From assembly GCA_934486705.1 (NCBI GenBank), contig CAKSQS010000039.1, positions 1 through 25,077 of the forward strand: 25,077 bases of DNA, read 5' to 3'. This document shows, piece after piece, positions 1 through 7,190 of this stretch. Position numbers and translations under genes: made by a program. The notes under the pieces are model-generated. The model did not search any database. It saw nothing but the letters and a program-made list of their open reading frames with translations, and was not told where the DNA came from. Source of the DNA: an uncultured Eubacteriales bacterium. Its GTDB lineage: Bacteria; Bacillota; Clostridia; Oscillospirales; Acutalibacteraceae. How positions within the stretch are numbered: the first letter of the stretch is position 1; each line of letters begins with the position of its first letter.

Positions 1-26
1 AGGTCACAATTTTATCTGAATTATGC

Positions 27-59
27 CGTTTTACGATGTGTTTTTTCGTGTTACGATGT
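27..59. repeat. Two 13-bp direct repeats at the left end of the window
   Basis: CGTTTTACGATGT (27-39) and CGTGTTACGATGT (47-59) match at 12 of 13 positions and lie 20 bp apart, about two helical turns. They sit in the non-uvrB sequence next to the point where uvrB breaks off. Short spaced repeats like this are common near recombinase or replication-protein binding sites at element ends. That role is inferred, because no recombinase gene is visible in the window. Confidence 0.45.
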
Positions 60-104
60 CCCGCAAACCCGCATAAACACTGGGTTTTTGATATATCAGG
101 CCTG

Positions 105-377
105 CTAACTGACAAAATATTCAACAGCGTTTTCGGGAAAAAATTCCCGAAACTCCGAGCACAGCTGTGCGGCAAGGGTTTTATTGTGCGCCAAAACCAG
201 CGTGGGGCGGTTGACATTTGCTATTATATTCGCCATTGTAAAGGTCTTGCCCGAACCGGTAACGCCTAAGAGAACCTGCTCTGTCAAGCCGTTTTCCACG
301 CCCTTTGTCAGCTTATCTATAGCCTCGGGCTGGTCGCCTGTCGGCTTGTATTTTGAATGTAAAACAAACTTATCCAC
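105..377 (-). pseudogene. uvrB: uvrB 5' fragment (excinuclease ABC subunit B, first 90 codons only)
   Basis: The 90 residues match the start of UvrB, the helicase-like damage-verifying subunit of nucleotide excision repair. The N-terminal SKYKPTGDQPEAI, the Walker A motif GVTGSGKT and the LVLAHNKTLAAQL segment are all present. UvrB is normally about 650-670 residues. Here the frame stops immediately after AVEYFVS, where the family continues YYDYYQPEAY. After GTCAGTTA the DNA no longer encodes UvrB in any frame. The start is GTG at 377, with an AAGGAG ribosome binding site 10 bases upstream. It lies downstream of pyk on the same strand. The remaining ATP-binding, helicase and UvrA/UvrC-binding parts are missing, so this copy cannot be functional. 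Either an element inserted here and the 3' part lies beyond the window, or this is an assembly junction. Confidence 0.85.
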
Positions 378-468
378 CTGTATTCAACTCCTTTTTCTTA
401 CAGCATAAAAAGACTGCATTCCCACCCGTTCCGAATAGGCTTGCAATCTTTTTTCGTTTTCTTTTAAA

Positions 469-1881
469 TTACACTCTTTCAACCTTAATAAGATTGGTAT
501 TACCCGATTTACCGTTTGTAACGCCGCCCGTAATTACTATCTTATCGCCGTCGTGCAGCCCCAAAACCTTTTTGGTAAGCTTTTGCGCATTATAGAAAAG
601 CACATCGGTAGAGGGGTAATTCTCGCACATTTGCGGGGTTACGCCCCACGAAAGCGCCAATTTACGCCATGTTTTCTCGCTTGTGGTAAGCCCCACAATA
701 TCAACAGGCGGGCGGAAGCGCGAAACCATACGTGCGGTCATACCCGAAAGGCTGCAAACCGCTATAGCCTTAGCGTCAATATCTATTGCCATACCGCAGG
801 TGGCGTGCGAAATTGCGTCAACCGTATTTTTAATTTTAAATTCAGCCGATAAAAAGCGCTTATCATAGTGAATATTATTTTCGGTATTCTCCGCAATGCG
901 CGCCATTGACTGAACCGCCAAAACCGGGTATTTCCCCGCGGCGGTCTCGCCCGAGAGCATTATTGCGCTTGTGCCGTCGTAAACCGCATTTGCAACGTCG
1001 GATATTTCCGCACGCGTGGGTCTTGCGTTGTAAATCATAGATTCAAGCATTTCCGTGGCGGTTATAACGCGTTTGCCGAGCATACGGCACTTTGTTATAA
1101 TTTTTTTCTGTATTGCGGGCAGCTCCTCAAAAGGAATTTCAACCCCCATATCGCCGCGCGCAACCATTATTCCGTCGCACTCGCCGCTTATTTCCTCAAT
1201 ATTATCCACGCCCGAGCTGTTCTCTATTTTTGCAATAAGGTCTATTCCCTCCGCGCCTATTTCCGCAAGGTATTCCTTAACATCCAAAAGGTCCTGCCTG
1301 CACGAAACAAACGAACAGGCAATAAAATCAATATCGTGCTCTATTCCGAACTTTATATCCTGCTTATCCTGGTCGCTCAAATATTTCTGTTTCAGCGTTT
1401 TATTCGGGAAACTCATACTTTTTCTGTCAGACAGCTCTCCGCCTATTACCACGCGGCAGTTTATATCGGTATCGGTTTTATCCGTAACCTCAAAGGCTAA
1501 AAGCCCGTTGTTCAAAAGTATTCTGTCGCCCTTTTCAAGGTCGTGCGGCAAGCCCTTGTAATTTACCGAAACGCGGGTCTCATCCCCCTCAACCTCATCT
1601 GTGGTAAAGGTGAACATATCGCCCTCTTTAAGCGCTATTTTGCCGTTTTTAAAAGTTTTAATGCGGTATTCAGGACCTTTTGTATCAAGCATTATGGCTA
1701 TCGGCAGCCCCAATTCCTCGCGCACCTCTTTAATAAGCGCAATTCGCTTTTCGTGGTCGGCATAAGTATTGTGCGAAAAGTTGAGCCGCGCAACGTTCAT
1801 ACCCGCGTGACACATTTCTATAAGGGTCTGCTTATCCGAGCAGGCAGGACCCAAGGTACATACAATTTTGGTTTTTCTCAT
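469..1881 (-). CDS. pyk: Pyruvate kinase
   Basis: This 470-residue protein converts phosphoenolpyruvate and ADP to pyruvate and ATP in the cytoplasm, the last step of glycolysis. It starts with the family signature RKTKIVCTLGPA. NVARLNFSHN gives the K+/nucleotide-binding region, LIAKIEN carries the catalytic Lys, and VARGDMGVEIP and ITATEMLESM follow, with NAVYDGTSAIMLSGETAAGKYP after that. The C-terminal allosteric domain ends with a regular VITGG segment. The length fits the short form without the extra PEP-utiliser-like domain found in Bacillus. The first four bases overlap the end of the upstream HD-domain gene (ATGA), indicating translational coupling. The fragment of uvrB follows 91 bases downstream, with no clear terminator between them. 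Confidence 0.96.
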   Translation of the reverse strand: MRKTKIVCTLGPACSDKQTLIEMCHAGMNVARLNFSHNTYADHEKRIALIKEVREELGLPIAIMLDTKGPEYRIKTFKNGKIALKEGDMFTFTTDEVEGDETRVSVNYKGLPHDLEKGDRILLNNGLLAFEVTDKTDTDINCRVVIGGELSDRKSMSFPNKTLKQKYLSDQDKQDIKFGIEHDIDFIACSFVSCRQDLLDVKEYLAEIGAEGIDLIAKIENSSGVDNIEEISGECDGIMVARGDMGVEIPFEELPAIQKKIITKCRMLGKRVITATEMLESMIYNARPTRAEISDVANAVYDGTSAIMLSGETAAGKYPVLAVQSMARIAENTENNIHYDKRFLSAEFKIKNTVDAISHATCGMAIDIDAKAIAVCSLSGMTARMVSRFRPPVDIVGLTTSEKTWRKLALSWGVTPQMCENYPSTDVLFYNAQKLTKKVLGLHDGDKIVITGGVTNGKSGNTNLIKVERV

Positions 1882-2495
1882 AGTTCTTCACCCGTAAGCT
1901 CTTTATAGTCGTTTGCAATGTCCTTTTCCGCGTCCCGCATTACCTCAAGGGTATCGCCCAGCAGCTTATCTAACTCCCAACCGAGCATTTCTGCACCCTT
2001 TGAAATAATTTCTCTTGAACATCCCGCGGCGAATTTTTTATCCTTAAATTTTTTCTTAAGGCTTTTAAGCTCCATATCCGAAACGCTTTTTGAGGGTCGC
2101 ATAAGCGCCGCCGCGCCTATAAGTCCTGTAAGCTCATCACAGGCAAAAAGCACCTTTTCCATTTCGTGCTCGGGTTTTATGTCAACCGTTATTTCGTACC
2201 CGTGGGAGCACACGGCGTGTATAAGCTCGTCGCTCGCCCCTACCTCTTTCAGCAGCTCGGGCGCTTTTATGCAATGCTGCTCGGGATATTTTTCAAAATC
2301 CACATCATGCAAAAGCCCAACTATACCCCACTCGGCGGCTTCATCCGCGTAGCCGAGCCTTTTTGCAAAGCCTTTCATAACGTTTTCAACCGTAACCGCG
2401 TGCTGTATGTGGAACTTTTCACCGTTATATTTGAGGAGCAGCCCGACAGCCGTTTCTCTTGTAATTCCTGTATTCAAATCCAACTTCTCCCCCAT
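1878..2495 (-). CDS. HD-domain (HDIG-type) phosphohydrolase-like protein
   Basis: The 205-residue protein carries an HD-superfamily metal site: FHIQHAVTVE supplies the first His, GLLHDVDFEKYPEQH the HD pair, and HAVCSHGYE further conserved His residues. Members hydrolyse phosphate esters such as nucleotides or cyclic dinucleotides, but the substrate here cannot be read from sequence. The C-terminal half is Lys-rich and helical. The gene overlaps pyk by four bases and probably shares its transcript. Its ATG lies only about 9 bases from the likely transcription start and has no Shine-Dalgarno sequence upstream. A TTG at 2480, preceded by GGGGGAG, is an alternative start. Confidence 0.8.
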   Translation of the reverse strand: MGEKLDLNTGITRETAVGLLLKYNGEKFHIQHAVTVENVMKGFAKRLGYADEAAEWGIVGLLHDVDFEKYPEQHCIKAPELLKEVGASDELIHAVCSHGYEITVDIKPEHEMEKVLFACDELTGLIGAAALMRPSKSVSDMELKSLKKKFKDKKFAAGCSREIISKGAEMLGWELDKLLGDTLEVMRDAEKDIANDYKELTGEEL

Positions 2496-2510
2496 TCTAA
2501 TTTTGACTTA

Positions 2511-2539
2511 ATTATAACACATTATTCAATTCAAAACAA
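2511..2539 (-). promoter_or_regulatory. Probable promoter of the HD-domain gene / pyk operon
   Basis: On the minus strand TTGTTT (2539-2534) and TATAAT (2516-2511) are separated by 17 bp. The -10 ends 15 bases before the ATG at 2495, so the transcript would have a leader of about 9 nt or be nearly leaderless. Confidence 0.6.
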
Positions 2540-2550
2540 GTAGCAATATT

Positions 2551-3237
2551 TCATTTTTTCTTTATTCCGTATCCGACTCCGGGCACGTTTACAATCAAGC
2601 CGTTTACATCGCTTTTTTTCTTTATGTTTGCCATATTAACCTGCAATCTTTTAATACTGCCGCGGTCGGAGTAATCCCCCCAAACCGACTTAATAATTTC
2701 CCTGTACGTCATTATTTTTCCCGCGTTCAGCGCAAGCAGCGCCAATATGTTATATTCGTTTTGGGTAAGGCATATTTCCTTTCCGTTTACAAAAAATCGG
2801 CGCGCGCCGTAATCTATTTTAACGCCGCAAAGCGAAAAAGCTTCCGTTTTACCGTCCTGCGCTCTGCGGCTGTTTCTCAGCGCCGCCCTTATACGCGCCG
2901 TAAGCTCTGCCGTGCCGTAAGGCTTTGTAATATAATCAACCGCTCCCATATCAAGCGCCGCCACCTTGCTTTCTTCTTCGCCGTTTTCGGATAAAATTAT
3001 TACGGGAACGCCCGATATTTCCCCCGCTCTCTCAATTAAAGAAAGCCCGTCCCCGTCAGGCAGAGACATTTCCGAAATTATAATATCAGGCGTATAGGAT
3101 CTTAACATCAGCACAGCCTCGCCCGCGGTTGCCGCGCTTATAGCCTTATATCCGTCATTTTCAAGCAGTACCGACAGCTCTTTGCGCGCCTTTTCATCCG
3201 AGTCGGCAATTAAAATCTTGTATTTATTATTGCTCAT
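2551..3237 (-). CDS. OmpR/PhoB-family response regulator with Glu at the phosphoacceptor position
   Basis: This 228-residue protein has a CheY-like receiver (about 1-118) followed by a winged-helix DNA-binding domain (about 130-228), ending in VPGVGYGIKK as in the KdpE/PhoB family. The receiver keeps Asp12 and Asp14 of the acidic pocket, Ser83 and Lys105 (ITKPYG). The residue expected to be phosphorylated is Glu56 in IISEMSLPDGDG, not Asp, and the second acidic-pair position is Ser13. The output domain has the recognition-helix region YREIIKSVWG. No histidine kinase is nearby. I chose ATG at 3237, which has GGTGG five bases upstream; GTG at 3246 would add three residues. The protein may act without phosphorylation. 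Family assignment is firm, but its targets are unknown. Confidence 0.88.
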   Translation of the reverse strand: MSNNKYKILIADSDEKARKELSVLLENDGYKAISAATAGEAVLMLRSYTPDIIISEMSLPDGDGLSLIERAGEISGVPVIILSENGEEESKVAALDMGAVDYITKPYGTAELTARIRAALRNSRRAQDGKTEAFSLCGVKIDYGARRFFVNGKEICLTQNEYNILALLALNAGKIMTYREIIKSVWGDYSDRGSIKRLQVNMANIKKKSDVNGLIVNVPGVGYGIKKK

Positions 3238-3355
3238 ATTTACCACCGATTATATTATATAACAAAAAACGGCGCTTTGCAATAAAATCTTTACCATTTC
3301 TTTACCGCGTTTTATGTATAATTGAAATGTATATATATTTAAAGGAGATGGTTTT

Positions 3356-3460
3356 GTGGATCCGCTTCCCCGAAGTAGCAGGGAGTATTATTTAAAGAAT
3401 TACCGCGTGTATAAAATTCATACGTCGGTTGCCGGGCGCTTAATGCGCAATGTTAATTGA
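3356..3460 (+). CDS. Candidate small basic protein (34 residues)
   Basis: A short frame starts at GTG 3356, eight bases after a strong AGGAG site (3343-3347), and ends at TGA 3460. The product has Arg/Lys/Tyr-rich stretches (SSREYYLKNYRVYKIH) and no membrane segment. A TATAAT (3317-3322 region) lies just upstream. It precedes the CorC-like gene by about 50 bases on the same strand and may be co-transcribed with it. I do not recognise a family. The good ribosome binding site is the main support; it could instead be a leader peptide. Confidence 0.4.
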   Translation: MDPLPRSSREYYLKNYRVYKIHTSVAGRLMRNVN

Positions 3461-3509
3461 TAAAACGGGCAAAGATATATGAATTAAAAACGGAGGTAAA
3501 TTCTTACAA

Positions 3510-4838
3510 ATGTTAAAACAACTGTTATTACAGCTTATACTTATTTTTCTTAACGCATTTTTCGCCGCTACCGAAATAGCGGTAATATCCATAAACGAAA
3601 AAAAGGTGCGCGCGCAGGCAGAAGAGGGCGACAAAAAGGCTGCTAAGATGCTTAAAATAATAGAAGAGCCCACGCGTTTCCTTTCCACCATTCAAATAGG
3701 CATTACCTTAGCGGGCTTTTTGGGCTCTGCTTTTGCGGCGGATAACTTTGCCGAGGGATTTTCGGCTAAAATAATAAAAACGTTCGGAATTGCCGAAAAG
3801 TACACGGGCACGGTTAATACCGTATCGGTAGTGCTTATAACAATTATTCTTTCTTATTTTACCCTTATTTTGGGCGAGCTTGTTCCCAAAAGAATAGCAA
3901 TGAAACACAAGGAAAAGCTTGCAAACGGCGTTTGCGGTATCATTTCATTTTTAGCGGCGGTATTAAACCCCATAATCTGGTTTTTAACCGTTTCTACCAA
4001 CGCGGTTTTACGGCTTATAGGTATTGACCCGCGCGAAAAGGACGAACCTGTTTCGGAAGAGGATATTGTGCTTATGCTTGACGCGGGAGCGGACGAGGGC
4101 TCGCTCAATGAAAACGACATTGAGTATATTAAAAACGTTTTCAAGCTTGATACGCTTACCGCAGAAAATGTTATGACCTCGCGTAAATCCATAGTTTCCG
4201 TCTCGCTTGACGGCACCGATGAGGAAATTATGCAGCTTATAGACGAAGAGGGCTACTCGCGAATACCGGTTTATAACGACGATATTGACCACATAGTGGG
4301 TATACTCCACACCCGCGATTATTTAATTAAGCGCGCAGAACCGGGCTTTAACCTTAAATCAATTCTTCACCAGCCCGAATATGTGCCCGAAACGGTAAGC
4401 CTTGATTCTCTTTTCAAGGATATGCAGAAAACCCACGCACATATGGTGGTTGTGGTTAACGAATACGGCGAAACCGCAGGCGTTGTTACAATGGAAGATA
4501 TATTGGAGGAGCTTGTGGGCGAGATATGGGACGAGCGCGACGAGGAAATAACCGAATTTTCAAAGATCGGGGATAATACATACCGTGTGCTTTCCACCGC
4601 GTCCATTGAGGATTTTAAAGAGTTTTTCTCGATAGACGACGATGAGCTTGAGACCGACTCGACAACCGTAAACGGTTGGCTTACCGAAATGACGGGCTCA
4701 ATACCGGAGGTCGGCTATAAGCTGGAATTTAAAAATCTTTGCATTACCGTTACCAAGGCTGATGACATTATGACCCACGAAATAACCGTTGAGGTGAAAA
4801 ACGAAAGCCGCGAAACGGAAGAAACGCACGCAGAATAA
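3510..4838 (+). CDS. CorC/HlyC-type membrane protein (DUF21 + CBS pair + transporter-associated domain)
   Basis: The 442-residue protein starts with an N-terminal DUF21/CNNM-like membrane domain of about four helices (LLLQLILIFLNAFFAATEIA, then TIQIGITLAGFLGSAFA, later ILSYFTLILGELVPKRIA). Two CBS domains follow (about 205-325; VMTSRKSIVSVS and THAHMVVVVNEYGETAGVVT), then a C-terminal CorC_HlyC domain (about 340-430; GLTE-type region DSTTVNGWLTEM). Family members are integral membrane proteins linked to Mg2+/Co2+ efflux or resistance; 'hemolysin' is a historical name. AGGAGG-like GGAGG lies 13 bases before the ATG. The gene ends in a strong terminator at 4844-4876. The ion handled here is not determined by the sequence. 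Confidence 0.92.
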   Translation: MLKQLLLQLILIFLNAFFAATEIAVISINEKKVRAQAEEGDKKAAKMLKIIEEPTRFLSTIQIGITLAGFLGSAFAADNFAEGFSAKIIKTFGIAEKYTGTVNTVSVVLITIILSYFTLILGELVPKRIAMKHKEKLANGVCGIISFLAAVLNPIIWFLTVSTNAVLRLIGIDPREKDEPVSEEDIVLMLDAGADEGSLNENDIEYIKNVFKLDTLTAENVMTSRKSIVSVSLDGTDEEIMQLIDEEGYSRIPVYNDDIDHIVGILHTRDYLIKRAEPGFNLKSILHQPEYVPETVSLDSLFKDMQKTHAHMVVVVNEYGETAGVVTMEDILEELVGEIWDERDEEITEFSKIGDNTYRVLSTASIEDFKEFFSIDDDELETDSTTVNGWLTEMTGSIPEVGYKLEFKNLCITVTKADDIMTHEITVEVKNESRETEETHAE

Positions 4839-4843
4839 AGTTA

Positions 4844-4876
4844 AACGCCCCACCGAAAAACGGCAAGGGGCGTTTT
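4844..4876 (+). terminator. Rho-independent terminator after the CorC-like gene
   Basis: AAACGCCCC and GGGGCGTTT form a 9-bp stem with a loop of about 15 bases, followed by TTTT. It sits six bases after the stop codon and just before the greA-like gene. Confidence 0.85.
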
Positions 4877-4893
4877 AAAATTGAGGTATTGCT

Positions 4894-5397
4894 ATGTACG
4901 ACGAATTGACCAAGGTAGATATTGACAAAATGAAAGAGGAGCTTGAATACCGCATTACGGTAGTGCGCCCCAAAATTTTAGAGGAAGTAAAGTTTACCCG
5001 CAGCTTTGGGGATCTAAGCGAAAACGCCGAGTACCACGCCGCAAAGCGCGAGCGCGGCAAAAACGAAAGCCGAATAAGATACCTGCGCAATATGATTAAA
5101 ACCGCAAAGGTCATAAACCCCGAAAGCCGCCCCGATGAAGTCGGTATTTTCGATACCGTTGAATACTATGTTGAAGAGGATGACGCGGTGGAAAAGGTGC
5201 GCATAGTAACCTCGCTCAGGCAAAATTCGCTTGAAAGGCTTATAAGCCGCTTTTCGCCTATGGGCAAGGCGCTTATGGGCAGAAAAACGGGCGACCGCGT
5301 GTATGTTAAGGTGGATGATGAATACGGATATTACATAGTAATACGCTCAATAGAAAAGGGCACAGACGACGCAAGCCTTGAAATACGCAAATATTAA
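4894..5397 (+). CDS. GreA/GreB-family transcription elongation factor
   Basis: This 167-residue protein has the Gre layout. An N-terminal coiled coil (about 1-75) carries the tip signature FGDLSENAEYHAAK, whose Asp and Glu coordinate the second Mg2+ in the RNA polymerase active site during transcript cleavage. A C-terminal FKBP-like domain (about 85-165) follows, with GIFDTVEY, SPMGKALMGRKTGD and VIRSIE. The C-terminal motif corresponds to the usual SPIGKALLGKKVGD. It is slightly longer than typical GreA (about 158). GAGGT lies seven bases before the ATG. It stands alone between a terminator and the DtxR-type gene. It could be a GreA paralogue rather than the main housekeeping copy, so I leave the symbol blank. 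Confidence 0.88.
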   Translation: MYDELTKVDIDKMKEELEYRITVVRPKILEEVKFTRSFGDLSENAEYHAAKRERGKNESRIRYLRNMIKTAKVINPESRPDEVGIFDTVEYYVEEDDAVEKVRIVTSLRQNSLERLISRFSPMGKALMGRKTGDRVYVKVDDEYGYYIVIRSIEKGTDDASLEIRKY

Positions 5398-5413
5398 ACG
5401 CAAAACACTTGTT

Positions 5414-5442
5414 TTAAATTACACAGTGTGATATTATATAAT
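5414..5442 (+). promoter_or_regulatory. Possible promoter of the first DtxR-type regulator
   Basis: TATAAT (5437-5442) is preceded at 17 bp by TTAAAT (5414-5419), a weak -35. An ACACAGTGTG repeat lies in the spacer. The AGTTAG-N6-CTAACT box found near the second regulator is absent here. Confidence 0.4.
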
Positions 5443-5468
5443 ACAGTAACCGTGAAAGGAACGTTAAT

Positions 5469-5846
5469 ATGCATCTTCAGGAATCGGGAGAAATGTATCT
5501 CGAAACAATACTTATATTAAGCCGCAAAATCGGTTGTGTGCGTTCTATTGACGTGAGCGAATATATGAATTTTTCAAAACCGAGCGTAAGCCGCGCAATA
5601 GGTCTTTTAAAAGAGGGCGGATATATAACGGTTGACGGCGGCGGGTATATTACCCTTACCGACGCAGGCGAAGAAATTGCGGGTAAAATTTACGAACGGC
5701 ACAATGTGCTAACCGAATTTTTAAAGAGGATAGGCGTTGACGACGAAACCGCCGCAGCCGACGCCTGCAAAATTGAACACAATATATGCGATAAAACCTT
5801 TGACGCTCTTAAAAAGCACCTTAAAGCATTAGGAGAGCAGCAATGA
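5469..5846 (+). CDS. DtxR/MntR-family metal-dependent regulator (short form, DtxR-like ligands)
   Basis: The 125-residue protein has an N-terminal winged helix-turn-helix (about 8-65; SIDVSEYMNFSKPSVSRAIG) and a short metal-binding/dimerisation domain (about 70-120). It lacks the SH3-like third domain of DtxR, so it has MntR length. Positions corresponding to the primary metal site are Met9 (SGEMYLE), Glu12, His78 (YERH), Cys100, Glu103 and His104 (CKIEH). Met plus Cys is the DtxR/IdeR combination, typical of Fe2+ sensors, rather than the Asp/Glu of MntR. Its stop overlaps the start of the alpha/beta hydrolase by four bases. A close paralogue lies at 21684-22055. Metal preference is inferred from ligand identity only. 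Confidence 0.85.
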   Translation: MHLQESGEMYLETILILSRKIGCVRSIDVSEYMNFSKPSVSRAIGLLKEGGYITVDGGGYITLTDAGEEIAGKIYERHNVLTEFLKRIGVDDETAAADACKIEHNICDKTFDALKKHLKALGEQQ

Positions 5847-6520
5847 GCTTTTCGCTGAATTTTACCGAAAAAGGCTACGGCACGCCGCTTGTTCTTCTCC
5901 ACGGCAACGGAGAGGACAGCGGCTATTTTGTCAACCAATTCGAGCACTTTTCCAATGAGTACCGTGTAATAGCGGTTGATACGCGGGGTCACGGCTCATC
6001 CCCGCGCGGAAACAAGCCCTTTACCCTTGAAACCTTTGCCGAGGACCTTTTAAACCTGCTTGACATCCTTAATATTGAAAAAGCAAATATTTTAGGCTTT
6101 TCCGACGGCGGCAACATCGCCGTTATTTTTGCCTTAAAATACCCCGAAAGGGTTATAAGCTTAGTGCTTAACGGCGCTAACCTTTTCCCCTCGGGGCTTA
6201 AAAATTCCTTTTTAATTCCTGTTAAGGCGCTGTACGCCGTTTTCGGGCTTGCTGCACGCTTCAGCCGCCGTGCCGAGCGCCGCAAGGAGCTGCTTTACCT
6301 AATGGCAAAGCAGCCGAACATTCGCCCCGAGGAGCTTAAAAGCATTAAGTGCCCCGTGCTTGTAATTGCAGGCACGCTTGACGTAATAAAGGAAAAGCAC
6401 ACAAAGCTTATAGCCTCTTCCCTGCCCGATTCAAGGCTTTGCTTTTTAAAGGGCGGTCATTCAATTGCCAAAACCAACAGCGTTGAGTTTAACCGCGAGG
6501 TTGAAAAATTTTTAGGCTGA
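5843..6520 (+). CDS. Alpha/beta-hydrolase fold protein
   Basis: This 225-residue cytoplasmic protein has the full catalytic layout of the family: oxyanion-hole region LVLLHGNGED, nucleophile Ser in LGFSDGGN (about residue 94), acid Asp in AGTLDVI (about 183) and His in GGHSIA (about 207). A cap region of roughly 50 residues (130-175) is Arg/Lys rich. The family includes esterases, peptidases and haloperoxidase-like enzymes, so the substrate cannot be named. The ATG overlaps the stop of the DtxR-type gene (ATGA), so the two are translationally coupled. It converges with bioY, and their last nine bases overlap. Confidence 0.85.
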   Translation: MSFSLNFTEKGYGTPLVLLHGNGEDSGYFVNQFEHFSNEYRVIAVDTRGHGSSPRGNKPFTLETFAEDLLNLLDILNIEKANILGFSDGGNIAVIFALKYPERVISLVLNGANLFPSGLKNSFLIPVKALYAVFGLAARFSRRAERRKELLYLMAKQPNIRPEELKSIKCPVLVIAGTLDVIKEKHTKLIASSLPDSRLCFLKGGHSIAKTNSVEFNREVEKFLG

Positions 6521-7060
6521 TATATGCATTTTCACAAACAGCCGTTTAATATAAACCGCCAGCAAAAACGCCGCTGCAACAGATACCGCGTCCTTTAAAA
6601 GATAAGGCGCCGAAACCAGCAAAAACGAAGGTATAAACGACATTTTATAAATAACCGCATACTGCACCGTGCCTAACAGGTGGCAAACCGCAAGCCCTAA
6701 AAACCCGGGGAGTATTTTAAGGTATTTGTTCTTAATTATTCCCGCCGTGCCGCAAAGCGCCGCTAAGAATAAAAAGCCGAAAATAAAACCGCCCGTAGCC
6801 CCGAAAAGCACCTGCGCACCACCCTTAAATCCTGAAAAAACAGGCACACCGCACACGCCCAAAAGTATATATGTAACAATTGAGGCAAGCCCCCACTTAA
6901 CACCCAAGGCATAGCCGCACAGCGCCACGGCAAAGGTCTGCAGGGTAAGCGGAACATCAAACGGAGTGGGTATAGCCGTTTGCGAAAGCACGGCGGTAAT
7001 TGCGGTAAACAACGCCGCCATTATTAAATTAAGCGTTCTTTTTTTGGTATTTTCTTTCAT
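6512..7060 (-). CDS. bioY: Biotin transporter BioY (ECF S component)
   Basis: The 182-residue protein is an integral membrane substrate-binding subunit of an energy-coupling-factor transporter for biotin. It has about six hydrophobic helices. BioY signatures are visible: QTAIPTPFDVPLTLQTFAV near the N terminus, GVCGVPVFSGFKGG (the conserved GG loop), GATGGFIFGF, and LKDAVSVAAAFLLA near the C terminus. The ATG follows AGGGGATG. No ATPase or EcfT genes are in the window; BioY often shares a common ECF module encoded elsewhere. Its promoter lies within a BirA-type operator, so biotin repression is likely. The C terminus overlaps the convergent hydrolase gene by nine bases. Confidence 0.95.
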   Translation of the reverse strand: MKENTKKRTLNLIMAALFTAITAVLSQTAIPTPFDVPLTLQTFAVALCGYALGVKWGLASIVTYILLGVCGVPVFSGFKGGAQVLFGATGGFIFGFLFLAALCGTAGIIKNKYLKILPGFLGLAVCHLLGTVQYAVIYKMSFIPSFLLVSAPYLLKDAVSVAAAFLLAVYIKRLFVKMHISA

Positions 7061-7083
7061 TACAACATCCCCTGACTTGTGAT

Positions 7084-7145
7084 ATTGTAAACCATAAAAG
7101 CGAAATTGTCAACCTAAATTTATTTTTAGGTTGACAATTTCGCTT
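7084..7145 (-). promoter_or_regulatory. BirA-type operator overlapping the bioY promoter
   Basis: A perfect inverted repeat has 21-bp arms (7098-7118 and 7125-7145) and a 6-bp centre. It contains TTGTCAACC (7106-7114) and GGTTGACAA (7129-7137), 14 bp apart, matching the BirA box pattern TTGTnAACC-N14-16-GGTTnACAA. On the minus strand TTGACA (7112-7107) and TACAAT (7089-7084) form a promoter with exactly 17 bp spacing. The -35 is inside the palindrome. The -10 falls in an extra consensus half-site, TTGTAAACC (7085-7093). Holo-BirA bound here would block polymerase. Confidence 0.88.
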
Positions 7146-7190
7146 GATACTGTTTTAATAAACGCCCCAGGGGTCATTGGCAATTTTGGT

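Noticed and set aside
102..112. CTGCTAACTGA at the uvrB junction is identical to part of the metal-box palindrome at 21615-21625.
   Set aside because: Only a half-site is present, without the AGTTAG partner at 6-bp spacing, and eight of its bases come from uvrB coding sequence. Chance is sufficient.
36..269. Plus-strand open frame of 77 codons across the uvrB fragment.
   Set aside because: It is antisense to the recognisable UvrB sequence for most of its length and has no ribosome binding site.
7084..7145. Riboswitch or simple terminator upstream of bioY.
   Set aside because: The TTGTCAACC/GGTTGACAA pattern and the overlapping promoter fit a BirA operator. No conserved aptamer is recognisable, and no T-run follows in the minus direction.
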